Below, in pieces: positions 15,959 to 25,051 of a stretch of DNA of 64,000 nucleotides. The position numbers were made by a program, and so were the translations under genes. Origin of the DNA: Halonotius roseus (GTDB lineage: Archaea; Halobacteriota; Halobacteria; Halobacteriales; Haloferacaceae); contig NZ_SESI01000003.1 in NCBI RefSeq assembly GCF_006861655.1, positions 309,633-373,632 of the forward strand, in the 5' to 3' direction. How positions within the stretch are numbered: the first letter of the stretch is position 1; the number at the start of each line of letters is the position of its first letter. Under the pieces are notes generated by a model. That model saw only the letters and a list, made by a program, of their open reading frames with translations. It made no database searches and was not told the origin of the DNA.

Positions 15959-16975
15959 ATGACTGAACGCGTTGCCACGACGACGGGGCTACTCCCCCTT
16001 CCCGATCCAGCCAAAGAGGAGCTCTCCGACCTCAAAGGCCACCAGAAAGGCGATCTGATCTCCGGCACCGAAAGCGAGGAGATCGCCTCCGCCTACGCCG
16101 AGTATCGCCGCGAGGTAATCGACGACCAGCAGGCTGCTGGCCTCGACCGAATCACTGAGGGGCAGCTCCGCTGGGACGACATGCTCGCCCACCCGCTGAC
16201 GACCCACGAGAACGTCGATCCCAACGGGATCGTCCGCTACTACGACAACAACAATTTCTATCGTGATCCGCAGGTTCGCGGCGACCTCGATTTCTCGGGC
16301 GATGTGGCCGAGGAACTGGAGACCGCCAGCGAGACCATCGACGACCCGGCCGCGTCGTTGCAGGCTGTCCTGCCGGGCCCGTACTCGCTGTTCGATCTCG
16401 CCACCGACGAACACTACGGCGACGACGCCGAGTTCTTCGGGGCTATCGCCGACTTCCTCGCGGGCGAAGTCGAGGCCTTCCCGGCCCACAAGACGCTCAC
16501 GCTGCACGAACCGTCGCTCGTCGAGAATCCGCCGAACGAGGATCTCGTCGAACGGCTCGCCGACGCCGTCGACACCGTCGCAAGCGAGACCGACTCCGAC
16601 GTGGTCGTTCACACCTACTTCGGCGCGCTCGATGAGACGACCTACGCGCACCTGATGGACGCCGACGTGGAGGCACTCGGCTTCGATCTCGTCGCCGGCG
16701 ACCGCGAGGACACGCTGTCGAACATCACCGAGTTCGGCACGAAGGACGCCGCCGCCCTCGGCATCGCCGACGGCCAGAACACCCTCGTCGAGTCCGCCGA
16801 CACGCTCAACGAGCGCGTCGAGTGGTTCGAGGATCAGATTCCGGTCCAGGAGTTCGACCGCCTGTATCTGTCGACCAACACGGAGCCGTTCTACCTGCCG
16901 GTGAACAAACACCTCGCCAAACTGGAGGCGATTGCCGCCGCCGCTGGCAACGTCGACCAGGAGGTGACAGCATGA
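15959..16975 (+). CDS. MetE-like protein, N-terminal-type component of methionine synthase
   Basis: 338 residues of the cobalamin-independent methionine synthase superfamily (UROD/MetE barrel). Recognisable parts are TTGLLPLPDPAKEEL, ITEGQLRWDDMLAH (where MetE holds its substrate) and PGPYSLFDLATDEHYG. The zinc-ligand set H-x-C and C is not obvious here but is present in the next gene. In haloarchaea the enzyme is split in two genes; this one overlaps its partner by 4 bp. The pair methylates homocysteine using a folate or tetrahydropterin-type donor. Confidence 0.85.
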   Translation: MTERVATTTGLLPLPDPAKEELSDLKGHQKGDLISGTESEEIASAYAEYRREVIDDQQAAGLDRITEGQLRWDDMLAHPLTTHENVDPNGIVRYYDNNNFYRDPQVRGDLDFSGDVAEELETASETIDDPAASLQAVLPGPYSLFDLATDEHYGDDAEFFGAIADFLAGEVEAFPAHKTLTLHEPSLVENPPNEDLVERLADAVDTVASETDSDVVVHTYFGALDETTYAHLMDADVEALGFDLVAGDREDTLSNITEFGTKDAAALGIADGQNTLVESADTLNERVEWFEDQIPVQEFDRLYLSTNTEPFYLPVNKHLAKLEAIAAAAGNVDQEVTA

Positions 16976-18045
16976 GCCGCCCCGCCGACAACCGCGCGCA
17001 GTTCCGCCCCGAGGATCATCCGAACGACAGTTTCCTGCTGACGACCGTCGTCGGCTCCTACCCCAAGCCGAAGTGGCTGAACCGGGCCGACGACCTTGTT
17101 GACGACCCCGACTCGAAGTTCAGTGAGGAGAACCTCAAGGAGGCCCACGACGACGCCGCCCGCGTCATCACCCACGAACACGAACGCTGTGGGCTCGACA
17201 CCGTCGTCGACGGCGAAGTCAGGAGGAATGAAATGGTGGAGTACTTCGCCGAGCGGATCGACGGCTACGAGTTCAACGGGCCGGTCAAGGTCTGGGGCCA
17301 CAACTACTTCGACAAACCCTCCGTCTCCGCGGAGGTCGCCTACGACGAACCGTGGCTCGTCGACGAGTTCGAGTTTACGAACAACGTCGCCAGCAAGCCG
17401 GTCAAGGTGCCGATCACCGGGCCCTACACCTTGGGCAACTGGGCGTTCAACGAGGCCTACGATACCGAGGAGGAACTCGTCTACGAACTCGCCGACCTCG
17501 TCAACATCGAGATCGAACGCCTCGTCGACGCCGGCGCGCAGTACATCCAGATCGACGAGCCCGCCCTTGCGACGACGCCGGACGATCACGCCATCGTCGG
17601 CGAAGCTCTCGACCGGATCGTCAGCGGGATCGACGAGGACGTGCGGATCGGGCTGCACGTCTGTTACGGCGACTACTCGCGGATCTACCCCGAACTCAAC
17701 GACTACCCAGTCGATGAGGTCGATCTCGAACTCTGCAACGGCAACTACGAGCAGATCGACGTGTTCAGCGAGCCGGAGTTCGTCCCGGATCTCGCACTCG
17801 GCGTCGTCGACGTCCACACCGCCGAGGTTGAGCCAGTCGACGAAATCAAGGAGAACATCAAACAGGGCCTGAAGATCGTGCCGCCGGAACGGCTCACGAT
17901 CAGCCCCGACTGCGGCGTGAAACTCCTCCCGCGCGATGTCGCCTACGGCAAAATGGAGAACATGGTCGAGGCGACCCGCCAGGTCGAAGCCGAACTCGAC
18001 AGCGGCGAGATCGACCTCGAAGAGCCGGTGCCGACGGCAGACTAA
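16972..18045 (+). CDS. methionine synthase, zinc-binding (MetE C-terminal-type) component
   Basis: 357 residues from ATG 16972, overlapping the previous stop. The start TTVVGSYPKPKWL is the MetE C-terminal signature. Zinc-ligand candidates are the histidine and cysteine of IGLHVCYGDYS, a glutamate in DLELCNGNYE and the cysteine of SPDCGVKLLPR, matching the His/Cys/Glu/Cys set of E. coli MetE. QIDEPALATT is another conserved block. The zinc activates homocysteine thiolate. With the upstream gene it forms the methionine synthase operon. Confidence 0.9.
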   Translation: MSRPADNRAQFRPEDHPNDSFLLTTVVGSYPKPKWLNRADDLVDDPDSKFSEENLKEAHDDAARVITHEHERCGLDTVVDGEVRRNEMVEYFAERIDGYEFNGPVKVWGHNYFDKPSVSAEVAYDEPWLVDEFEFTNNVASKPVKVPITGPYTLGNWAFNEAYDTEEELVYELADLVNIEIERLVDAGAQYIQIDEPALATTPDDHAIVGEALDRIVSGIDEDVRIGLHVCYGDYSRIYPELNDYPVDEVDLELCNGNYEQIDVFSEPEFVPDLALGVVDVHTAEVEPVDEIKENIKQGLKIVPPERLTISPDCGVKLLPRDVAYGKMENMVEATRQVEAELDSGEIDLEEPVPTAD

Positions 18046-18071
18046 TCGGTTGAATCGCGGTTTTCGTTTTC

Positions 18072-18995
18072 TTATCGAGGGTTCTCAATCCCAGTCAACG
18101 CCTCGAATACGTCGTTGCAACGCTCACCGTCTTCAGTGAATGCGTGGTACTCAAAGTCCGGATCGCCAAGATAGGTAAACATCATCCACCCGTCTGAGAA
18201 ATCACCCACGTCGTAGTAATCTTCGTCAAGCCACCGTCCGATTTCAAAGCCTTGGGTCATCCTCTCCTCCTGATACACTGCGAGCACCAAGACCACGTCG
18301 TCGTCAACTGTGTCGCGGGCAGATCCGAATTTGTTTTTGAGTTTCCTATCAATCGAGTTCGTCGTTCGCGTTCCCATTCCGAACCCGAACCCGTTTTTTA
18401 ATTTCGTCGCATAATCAGGTTTCGTGACTTCAATCCAGATATCCTGATCGTCAGCAGTGAGCCGAAGGTCAAAATCCTTCGAGTCATCGCCGTCAGAAAG
18501 TGCCGCGTTCATCGATACCTTTTCTGCACCGTACACTTCGCGCAGGTAGTATAGTAGGTACAGTTCGGCGAATACGGAATTAATTCGATCCACGTTATTC
18601 TGCCTGATTTCGTTTAACCAATCCAAGGTGGGGTCTGATTCAATGTTCACTGCGGTGAGGTGCTTGTTTATGAGTTGTAGATCCGGTCGCTTGAACTTCC
18701 CCAAGAGCTCTTCTCCGTCAATTTGGTTTTCACCAAGCAGGTCGTTGATGTTCGGGTACCCGCGTGGTGAGGGGATTAGGTGATTATGAGGATACTTCGA
18801 ATCTAACTCGCGCTCGATACCATACGCGTAGAGCGTGTATGAGTGGTCTTCGACCGTTATGGTTGGTTCGTAGGCGCCGTGTACTTCGACTACTTTGCAT
18901 CCATATCGGTGCTCGAACTCGGATTCTGGGGCGTAAATGTGGACAATGTCCCCGCAGTCGTACGGTTCGTGGGAAGGTTCAAAATCCGAGTTCAT
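18072..18995 (-). CDS. orphan protein with possible PD-(D/E)XK nuclease fold
   Basis: 307 residues, lower GC than its neighbours. I recognise no family. The middle segment has the spacing of a restriction-like nuclease: E144 in VFAELYLLYYLREVYG, D174/D176 in DSKDFDLRL and E189 in DIWIEVTKPDY, though the last motif reads E-V-T-K rather than E-x-K. The N-terminal third (1-75) looks beta-rich. It is transcribed toward the metE operon, alone, at the edge of an accessory stretch. A nuclease or DNA-binding role is a hypothesis only. Confidence 0.45.
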   Translation of the reverse strand: MNSDFEPSHEPYDCGDIVHIYAPESEFEHRYGCKVVEVHGAYEPTITVEDHSYTLYAYGIERELDSKYPHNHLIPSPRGYPNINDLLGENQIDGEELLGKFKRPDLQLINKHLTAVNIESDPTLDWLNEIRQNNVDRINSVFAELYLLYYLREVYGAEKVSMNAALSDGDDSKDFDLRLTADDQDIWIEVTKPDYATKLKNGFGFGMGTRTTNSIDRKLKNKFGSARDTVDDDVVLVLAVYQEERMTQGFEIGRWLDEDYYDVGDFSDGWMMFTYLGDPDFEYHAFTEDGERCNDVFEALTGIENPR

Positions 18996-19104
18996 TATAT
19001 CTCCGTATTCATATCCTGAGATGAAAAGTCGGTCGCAGTGATTGAGTCAGGTTCCTGGATCGGAGCACGTCGCTGCGGCGACCGACTTGCCGCTCACACA
19101 CGTT

Positions 19105-19449
19105 TCACAGCCAGTCAGTTGTGATGTACGTCACCGTCTCCATTGTCTCCCGATTAGGGAACGCCTCGATCACGCGCTGGATGATGTGGTAGCATTCGTG
19201 GGCCGGCAGTGACTGATCCGGGATGTAGAATACGCCAGCGTGTGCGTCGAGTGGCAGTTCGACAAACTCGTCGTCGCTGGTGACGATTATCCGGTGTTCT
19301 TCGACGGCGTACTGACAAATAGCGGTGTCGTCAACCCCTTCGCCCAACTCGCTCACCTCGACGACACGCTCTACGTCGTGGCCTGCCTTGTCCAGTTTCG
19401 TAGCCAGCGACGCCGCGATGTTCTCGTCGAGCAGCAACGACACCTGCAT
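19105..19449 (-). CDS. DUF5615 PIN-like toxin
   Basis: 114 residues. The start VSLLLDENIAASLATKL carries the acidic pair (D8, E9) of the DUF5615/Mut7-C PIN-like group, and RIIVTSDDEFVELPL has the second acidic cluster. These proteins form type II toxin-antitoxin pairs with DUF433 partners and are predicted RNases. The gene starts 2 bp after the stop of its DUF433 partner. Target unknown. Confidence 0.85.
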   Translation of the reverse strand: MQVSLLLDENIAASLATKLDKAGHDVERVVEVSELGEGVDDTAICQYAVEEHRIIVTSDDEFVELPLDAHAGVFYIPDQSLPAHECYHIIQRVIEAFPNRETMETVTYITTDWL

Positions 19450-19451
19450 GC

Positions 19452-19757
19452 CTACGAGTCCGGCAGATCCTCGGGTCCGGTAACGATTCTCGGGTCGTCC
19501 GCTGCGGCGTCGTGCCGCTCTCGACGGGCTTCTTCGACCGCTCGCATCTCTTCGGGATGGTCGTGATAGTACGCCAGGGCGTGATAAACTGCTGCGGCCG
19601 TGAGGTCGAACCGCTCCGCAACCGTCTGCGCGTCGAGCCCGCGCTCCTCGACCAGCGCGTGGATGTGGCTCACGGTGATTCGCCGGTCTCGAATATGGGG
19701 CTCGTCGTGGATCTCCGACTCGTCACCGGAGACGACGGTGTTCATCTGCTTCGACAT
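19452..19757 (-). CDS. DUF433 antitoxin
   Basis: 101 residues from ATG 19757; a later ATG at 19745 (MNTVVSG) is also possible. The DUF433 core reads EPHIRDRRITVSHIHALVEE, then AQTVAERFDLTAAAVYHALAYY, which is a winged-helix/homeodomain-like HTH used in antitoxins to bind their own promoter. Upstream in-frame codons reach 19844 but precede a promoter-like AT-rich region. It is paired with the DUF5615 toxin downstream. Confidence 0.82.
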   Translation of the reverse strand: MSKQMNTVVSGDESEIHDEPHIRDRRITVSHIHALVEERGLDAQTVAERFDLTAAAVYHALAYYHDHPEEMRAVEEARRERHDAAADDPRIVTGPEDLPDS

Positions 19758-19871
19758 GGTGTAGCGTACTGTTGCTGTGGCCTTCATTCTTTGCCGGTAT
19801 ATAGTCAGCTTCGGGTATGTTGTGCGGTACAGGTGGCATCGCATGACATCTTCCGCGATCAGAAGTATTAT

Positions 19872-19894
19872 TTAGCTATCATTAAATATTTACA
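19872..19894 (+). promoter_or_regulatory. AT-rich promoter block shared by both histidine kinase genes (copy 1)
   Basis: A 23-bp block (TTAGCTATCATTAAATATTT plus ACA) starting 60 bp before ATG 19932. It recurs with one mismatch before the second kinase gene, at 21129-21151. It contains the likely TATA element and the heptamer TTAGCTA. Confidence 0.6.
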
Positions 19895-19931
19895 TATACC
19901 GCTAGATTCCTGAGGTAACACAAGGATTCAG

Positions 19932-20960
19932 ATGACGAAATCATCGTTTGAATTCGACGACGAAATCGATCGGTTCTACAGTTGCTTAGAGGTCGGTGTG
20001 ACGGTTCACAATTCTCAGAACGGAGACATATACTACGCTAACGACTATGCTGAAGATGTGTACGGATACGCGAAAGACAAGCTCGATACAATAGATATCA
20101 TTGATGTAAGCTCGGATTCTCCTTCCAAATCGGAATTTATCAAACGAATACAGGCTGCGGCCCAGGGTCAATCACAACAGTTCGAATGGCAGATTCAACG
20201 ACCCTCGGGCGAGATACAGTGGATCGAAATGCGCCTCTCGCAACTCTCCGTTGAGGATCAATCGTACGTTATCGCAGTCACCCGCGACATCGATGACTAC
20301 AAGATGAAGCTCCGACATTTCCACCTTCTCAATCGTATTGTCCGCCACAATTTCCGTAACAAACTTCAGATCGTCAGTGGCCGATTCACTCAAATCGACG
20401 ACCAGTACGACGATAACCAAATTTTCGACCAAATACGACGCGCCATCGGCGAGTTAGTGAATCTGACCAGTTGGGCTAACAGACTCACCTCACTAGACGC
20501 AGAAGAAAAGAACAGGGACAGGATCAACATCCGTACCATGTTGGAAGAGGAGGTAGAAAAGTACAAGAACAGATATCCCGAGATAAACTGGACGCTTGAC
20601 AGCGAGAGTGTCTATATAAACGCGAACCCATTGCTGCAGCGGGCATTTCACGAACTCATTGATAATGCGGTGAAACACAACTCACACGAGAACTTGGACA
20701 TCACGGTTTCTGCAAGCGAAAACATCGCGGATCAACAGATCGACGTTCAGATTATCGATACAGGCCAGCCGATTCCGGACATCGAAATCACCCCGCTGTT
20801 AGGCGGCGATGAGCCTGATCAACTGAAACACGGCGAAAACGTCGGGTTGTGGGAAGTGCAAACGATCATCAATCAGCATCAGGGCATCCTCCGACTCAAG
20901 GAAAACAACCCGGAACGAAAAATAATCGAACTTACATTACCGCTGGCAGATCCTCAATAA
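19932..20960 (+). CDS. soluble PAS-type histidine kinase (tandem copy 1)
   Basis: 342 residues, no membrane helix. Residues about 15-125 form a PAS domain (EVGVTVHNSQNGDIYYANDY, ending VTRDIDDYK). The H-box is LNRIVRHNFRNKLQIVSG with H139 as phospho-acceptor. The N-box is FHELIDNAVKHNSH (N245), then DTGQPIP (G1) and KHGENVGLWEV (G2) of the ATPase domain. The short RHNFRN H-box is typical of haloarchaeal kinases. No response regulator lies nearby. About three quarters of residues match the next kinase. Codon use is less GC-rich than in the housekeeping genes. Confidence 0.88.
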   Translation: MTKSSFEFDDEIDRFYSCLEVGVTVHNSQNGDIYYANDYAEDVYGYAKDKLDTIDIIDVSSDSPSKSEFIKRIQAAAQGQSQQFEWQIQRPSGEIQWIEMRLSQLSVEDQSYVIAVTRDIDDYKMKLRHFHLLNRIVRHNFRNKLQIVSGRFTQIDDQYDDNQIFDQIRRAIGELVNLTSWANRLTSLDAEEKNRDRINIRTMLEEEVEKYKNRYPEINWTLDSESVYINANPLLQRAFHELIDNAVKHNSHENLDITVSASENIADQQIDVQIIDTGQPIPDIEITPLLGGDEPDQLKHGENVGLWEVQTIINQHQGILRLKENNPERKIIELTLPLADPQ

Positions 20961-21128
20961 TCGGCTACCCTGATCGATCCGGGTTGCTGTCGTTACGAAG
21001 AGCCGTTTTAGTACATACCACGCCCGTTAATGTCTGGATCGCAGCGCGTCGCTACCGTCGGAGCCGTGCTCCCGCAGCCACGCGCGCAGCCGGTGGCGAC
21101 TCCGGGGGTGGTCACCCCATATAGTCAG

Positions 21129-21151
21129 TTAGCTATCATTAATTATTTACA
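21129..21151 (+). promoter_or_regulatory. AT-rich promoter block shared by both histidine kinase genes (copy 2)
   Basis: Starts TTAGCTATCATTAATTATTT and ends ACA; 22 of 23 bases match the block at 19872-19894. It ends 36 bp before ATG 21188, versus 37 bp for copy 1, so promoter and gene were duplicated together. Confidence 0.6.
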
Positions 21152-21187
21152 CAGACCTCGGGTAAGTAACCCAGGATGCAGGCTCAG

Positions 21188-22216
21188 ATGACGAACTCAT
21201 CATTTGAATTTAACGACGAGGCCGACCAGTTCTACAGCAGTCTAGAGGTCGGTGTCACGGTTCACGATTCGAAGACAGGGGACATCTGCTATGCCAACGA
21301 GTACGCCGAAGACGTGTACGGATATCCGAAGGAGAAGCTCAGCACAATCGATCTCGTTGAGGTAAGCACCGATTCGCTTTCGAGATCCGGATTTATCAAA
21401 CGGATCCGTGCTGCCGCAGAGGGCCACTCCCAACAGTTTGAATGGCGGATTACACGCCCATCGGGCGAAGTCCTGTGGATCGAGATGTGCCTCTCGGAAC
21501 TCACGGTCGAGGGACAGTCGTACGTGATCGGGATCGTTCGTAATATCGACGACTACAAGATGAAGCTTCGTCATTTTCACCTCCTGAATCGGATCATCCG
21601 CCACAATTTCCGTAATAAGCTCCAAATCGTGAGTGGTGGATTTTCCCAGATAGACAGACAGTACGACGGAGCAAAGGTCTTCGATCAGATGCGACGCGCC
21701 ATCGCTGAGTTGGTCAAGCTAACGAGTTGGGTTAACAAGATCACATCACTCAACGGGGCAGAGGAAAACACAGACAGGATCAACGTCCGTACGATGTTGG
21801 AAGAAGAGGTAGACAAATACAGATCCAACTATCCTGAGATCGATTGGGAGATCAGGAGCGAAAACGTGTATATCGATGCGAACCCCTTGCTACGGAAGGC
21901 GTTTCACGAACTTATTGATAATGCGGTGAGACACAACTCCCACGAAGGGTTAGCCATCACGGTGTCTGCAAGCGAAAACATGGCCGATCAACAGATAGAT
22001 ATTCAGGTCAGTGATACGGGCCAACCGATTCCGGATATTGAGATCACACCCCTGTTAAATAGCGAGGAGCCTGATCAGCTGAAACATGGTGACAAGATCG
22101 GGTTGTGGGAAGTGCAAACAATCGTCAATCGCCATCGAGGAATGCTGAAGCTCAAAGAAAATAGCACAGAGCAAAAAGTAATTGAGATCACATTACCGCT
22201 GGCAGATCCCAAATAA
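21188..22216 (+). CDS. soluble PAS-type histidine kinase (tandem copy 2)
   Basis: 342 residues from ATG 21188, chosen because it aligns exactly with the start of copy 1 (MTNSSFEF versus MTKSSFEF); an in-frame ATG four codons upstream (21176) is less likely. The PAS domain, H-box IRHNFRNKLQIVSG (H139), N-box FHELIDNAVRHNSH, DTGQPIP and KHGDKIGLWEV are all kept, so it should be active. Differences cluster in the PAS domain (for example NSQNGDIYY versus DSKTGDICY) and in the linker, suggesting a changed signal rather than decay. Confidence 0.88.
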   Translation: MTNSSFEFNDEADQFYSSLEVGVTVHDSKTGDICYANEYAEDVYGYPKEKLSTIDLVEVSTDSLSRSGFIKRIRAAAEGHSQQFEWRITRPSGEVLWIEMCLSELTVEGQSYVIGIVRNIDDYKMKLRHFHLLNRIIRHNFRNKLQIVSGGFSQIDRQYDGAKVFDQMRRAIAELVKLTSWVNKITSLNGAEENTDRINVRTMLEEEVDKYRSNYPEIDWEIRSENVYIDANPLLRKAFHELIDNAVRHNSHEGLAITVSASENMADQQIDIQVSDTGQPIPDIEITPLLNSEEPDQLKHGDKIGLWEVQTIVNRHRGMLKLKENSTEQKVIEITLPLADPK

Positions 22217-22384
22217 ACAGGGGGAGTGGCGGATCTATCGGAGCGGCTATATTGTGCTGTTCACTAATACGTGGGTGCTCCGGCAGGGCAGCGGGATCAG
22301 CGATGAGAGAGACGCTGCGGCCATCGATCCTATATCTGTCCAAGCTAGGTGGCTTCAAGAGGCTTGAAAACACACACCCGCCCG

Positions 22385-23917
22385 ATGACAGAGTCCTCGC
22401 TGGCCGCCGCCGTCCGCGACGTACTGGCAGTCGACCCCGAGTCGTACCGGACGGACGCCGCGACCGACGCGGATTTCGTGCTGTCGGAGCTGAGCGACGG
22501 CACCTTCGACAACCACCAATCGATCCTCGGCCTCGAATACGAGTTCTACGCCGTCTCCGAGAACCGCTGGAACCCTGGCGACGACGGAGCCTACGGACTG
22601 GCCCGCGTCCCGCGCCGCCTCTTGGAGCTGATCGGCTTCGAGAAGGAACTCGGCCTCCATAACGCCGAGATGACCGCCACCCCCCAGCCGTTCAACGCCG
22701 ACGGCGTCCGCGCCATCGAATCGGAGGTTCGCAGCCAGCTCACGGCCGCCCTCGACTGTACGGCCCCCGAGGGGCTGCGACTCGTCAGCGACGGGCTGTG
22801 GACGATCCCGCCGACCGGCGAAACTGCCCGGGAGTATCTGACCGACAGCGTCGACGACGATGGCGTCCGGATCGCCACCAACATGACCGACGCCGTCCGG
22901 TATCACGCGATGGCCAACGGGAATCTCGCGGACACGTTCCGCGTTGAGGCCCCCCACGTCGATATCGCCGCCGAGACGCTGATGCCCGAGAGCCTGATTA
23001 CCTCCATTCAGCCACATTACCAGATGCAGCAGGCGATGGATCTCCCGCGGTGTTTCACCTACGCGCTCCGACTCGCCGGCCCGCTGCTCGCCCTCGGTGT
23101 CAACGCGCCGTTCTTCCCGCCGGATCTCTACGAGGAGGGTGTCGACCCCGAGACGATCCTCGCGGAGGGCTGGCACGAAAACCGGATCGCCATCTTCGAG
23201 TCGGTGCTCAACACCGCCACCGAGACCGACAAGGTGGCCTTCCCCGAGGATATCGACAGCCTGGAAACGGCGATCCACCGCGTCGTCGACGACGAAGTGA
23301 TCGTCCCGATGGATGTCGACCGCGGCGACCGGTTCCACGACAACTTCGCCACGCTGCGCCGCAAACACGGCACCTTCTGGCGGTGGGTGCGACCGGTGTT
23401 CGGCGGCCCCTCCCGATCGGCGGCCAACGCCAGAATCGAGTTCCGCCCGCTGCCCGCCCAGCCAACCGTCCGGGATTCGATGGCACTGACGGTCGCTTTC
23501 GCCGGCGCGATGGAAGGGCTCACCCGCACCGAACACCCGGTCGGCGACCTTCCGTGGGAGGCGGCCCGCGACAACTTCTACGCCGCGATGCACAACGGCC
23601 TTGAGGCCGACATCGAGTGGATTCTCGCCGACGGCACCGAGACGACCGACAGCACCGCCGCGATCACCGATTTCCTGGATCACGCCGCCGAGGGCCTGCG
23701 CGCGGTCGGCCTCGACGACGAGGCGGTCGATGCCTACCTCCAGCCGCTGATGTGGCGCGTCGACAACGAGCTGACGCCGGCGGGCTGGAAACGCGAGCAG
23801 GTGCGACAGCGACTCGACGAGGGGGCCGCCTTCGACGAGGCGATCCACGGGATGCAGCGGGAGTATATCGACAAGCAATCAGAAACGCTGATCGACGGCG
23901 ATTTCCGGGAGTGGTAG
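22385..23917 (+). CDS. glutamate-cysteine ligase-like (GCS2) protein
   Basis: 510 residues from ATG 22385. ILGLEYEFYAVSENRWNPG is the glutamate-binding signature of the GCS2 carboxylate-amine ligases, and an RIEFRPLPAQPTVRDSMAL block (about 370-390) matches the arginine/acidic substrate region. The long middle region holds the ATP-grasp-like core. Haloarchaea make gamma-glutamylcysteine as a thiol redox buffer, which this could provide; other GCS2 members make different gamma-glutamyl amides. It is monocistronic and strongly GC-biased, unlike the kinases upstream. Confidence 0.7.
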   Translation: MTESSLAAAVRDVLAVDPESYRTDAATDADFVLSELSDGTFDNHQSILGLEYEFYAVSENRWNPGDDGAYGLARVPRRLLELIGFEKELGLHNAEMTATPQPFNADGVRAIESEVRSQLTAALDCTAPEGLRLVSDGLWTIPPTGETAREYLTDSVDDDGVRIATNMTDAVRYHAMANGNLADTFRVEAPHVDIAAETLMPESLITSIQPHYQMQQAMDLPRCFTYALRLAGPLLALGVNAPFFPPDLYEEGVDPETILAEGWHENRIAIFESVLNTATETDKVAFPEDIDSLETAIHRVVDDEVIVPMDVDRGDRFHDNFATLRRKHGTFWRWVRPVFGGPSRSAANARIEFRPLPAQPTVRDSMALTVAFAGAMEGLTRTEHPVGDLPWEAARDNFYAAMHNGLEADIEWILADGTETTDSTAAITDFLDHAAEGLRAVGLDDEAVDAYLQPLMWRVDNELTPAGWKREQVRQRLDEGAAFDEAIHGMQREYIDKQSETLIDGDFREW

Positions 23918-23932
23918 CGACCGCCGACGCCG

Positions 23933-24364
23933 TCAGCCGAGCAGCGTGCGAACAGGGGCCAGCAGCCGGCCGACGATACCGCGGTTCGATTCGGGCTCCG
24001 AGAGCGTCCAGCCGGATTGCTCGGCGGCCTCAGCGACGCGCACGTACTCCCAACAAAATAGTGTGGACACCCGCATATCCGCGTCGCTCGCGCCGACGTA
24101 GACGTGGCGTGGCGTCTGTTTCGTCTCACAGAGCTCTTCGAGCAGGAACCACTTGTCGCGGCCCTCCGGCTCAAAATCCTGTCGGAGATCGTGTTCGGTG
24201 ACGATCTGCGCGATCCGGTCGGTGTCGTCGTCGATGATGCCGAGCCACCGGCTCCAGTCCTGGGCGTCCTCGAAGACCGCTGCCGGATCATCGAGTCGCT
24301 CGATGGCCGCAAGCGAAAAGGCGAGTGTGATCCCGCTTGTCTCGGTGCCGCCGTCGTCGCTCAT
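23933..24364 (-). CDS. haloarchaeal conserved hypothetical protein
   Basis: 143 residues, soluble and acidic. Motifs visible are ITLAFSLAAIERLDDPAAVF, DWSRWLGIIDDDTDRIAQIV and the DKWFLLEELCETKQTPRHVY strand. I associate this pattern with a conserved domain of unknown function in haloarchaea. The C-terminal IVGRLLAPVRTLLG is amphipathic. It is convergent with the GCS2 gene 15 bp away. No enzymatic motif seen. Confidence 0.65.
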   Translation of the reverse strand: MSDDGGTETSGITLAFSLAAIERLDDPAAVFEDAQDWSRWLGIIDDDTDRIAQIVTEHDLRQDFEPEGRDKWFLLEELCETKQTPRHVYVGASDADMRVSTLFCWEYVRVAEAAEQSGWTLSEPESNRGIVGRLLAPVRTLLG

Positions 24365-24488
24365 GTATAACTGAGATAGTCGTCAAACAGAACAGGCTAC
24401 TGGTTCCTATTTTCCAGCGATCATTGGTCTGTAGGATCAGATACGTTGACCGACGGTTGATTCTTTGATTGGTAAAAATAGAATTGCA

Positions 24489-24962
24489 TTATACTTCTAT
24501 TGGAAATATACTCATCAATTCGGGCAACATCTGAAGTGTGAATCCAACCAACATTAGACAGATTCCAACAGTTCTAATTTTTGTTTTCCCTCGGCGAATA
24601 GTACGATCTATTTTGTATCTAATCTTAATGAATAGTGGCTCTTGGATTTTCCTAGTTTCACCTTCTCCTGTGGATACTCTTAGTTTGAATAGTGCTCCTT
24701 TCCCTGTTGTGAGAGTGCCAGCATGTACATCAAGTTTGTAAACGTCCTCGGTGAGTCGATCTTCCTTATCGACCATCGAATTGATCACCTCTTTCAAGTC
24801 TGTAAATCCGCAATGATCGGTTTCTATCTCATTAGCCTCTAATTCCTCAAGTGCTCTGAGCAATCTTCCCGGTCTGTGGTACTTCTCGAAATAGACGATG
24901 CCTGGAGATGCAATAATAAATGCTCCTGAGACATAGATGATCATCCCAATAAGCTCTCTCAT
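24489..24962 (-). CDS. AT-rich membrane protein of unknown function
   Basis: 157 residues from ATG 24962; a GTG at 24977 is in frame and five codons longer. The protein has an N-terminal helix (LIGMIIYVSGAFIIASPGIV) and a C-terminal helix (VGICLMLVGFTLQMLPELM). A soluble middle contains DLKEVINSMVDKEDRLTEDV and a basic RYKIDRTIRRGKTKIR segment. The gene and its flanks (24400-25020) are strongly AT-rich compared with the chromosome, which suggests recent acquisition. No family recognised. Confidence 0.55.
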   Translation of the reverse strand: MRELIGMIIYVSGAFIIASPGIVYFEKYHRPGRLLRALEELEANEIETDHCGFTDLKEVINSMVDKEDRLTEDVYKLDVHAGTLTTGKGALFKLRVSTGEGETRKIQEPLFIKIRYKIDRTIRRGKTKIRTVGICLMLVGFTLQMLPELMSIFPIEV

Positions 24963-25051
24963 CAATTCAATGTACACTCAATCCCCAGTTCTACAAGAGT
25001 CTGACTCTATATCTTTCATTGGATCGCCCCTCAATACGTAAACAGTCTCCG

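Noticed and set aside
22355..23878. Long open frame antisense to the GCS2-type gene
   Set aside because: High-GC codon bias leaves the complementary frame open; its translation has no domain and is rich in G, R and E. Similar mirror frames occur opposite rqcH, the RecJ-like gene, pccB, glycerate kinase and the glp genes.
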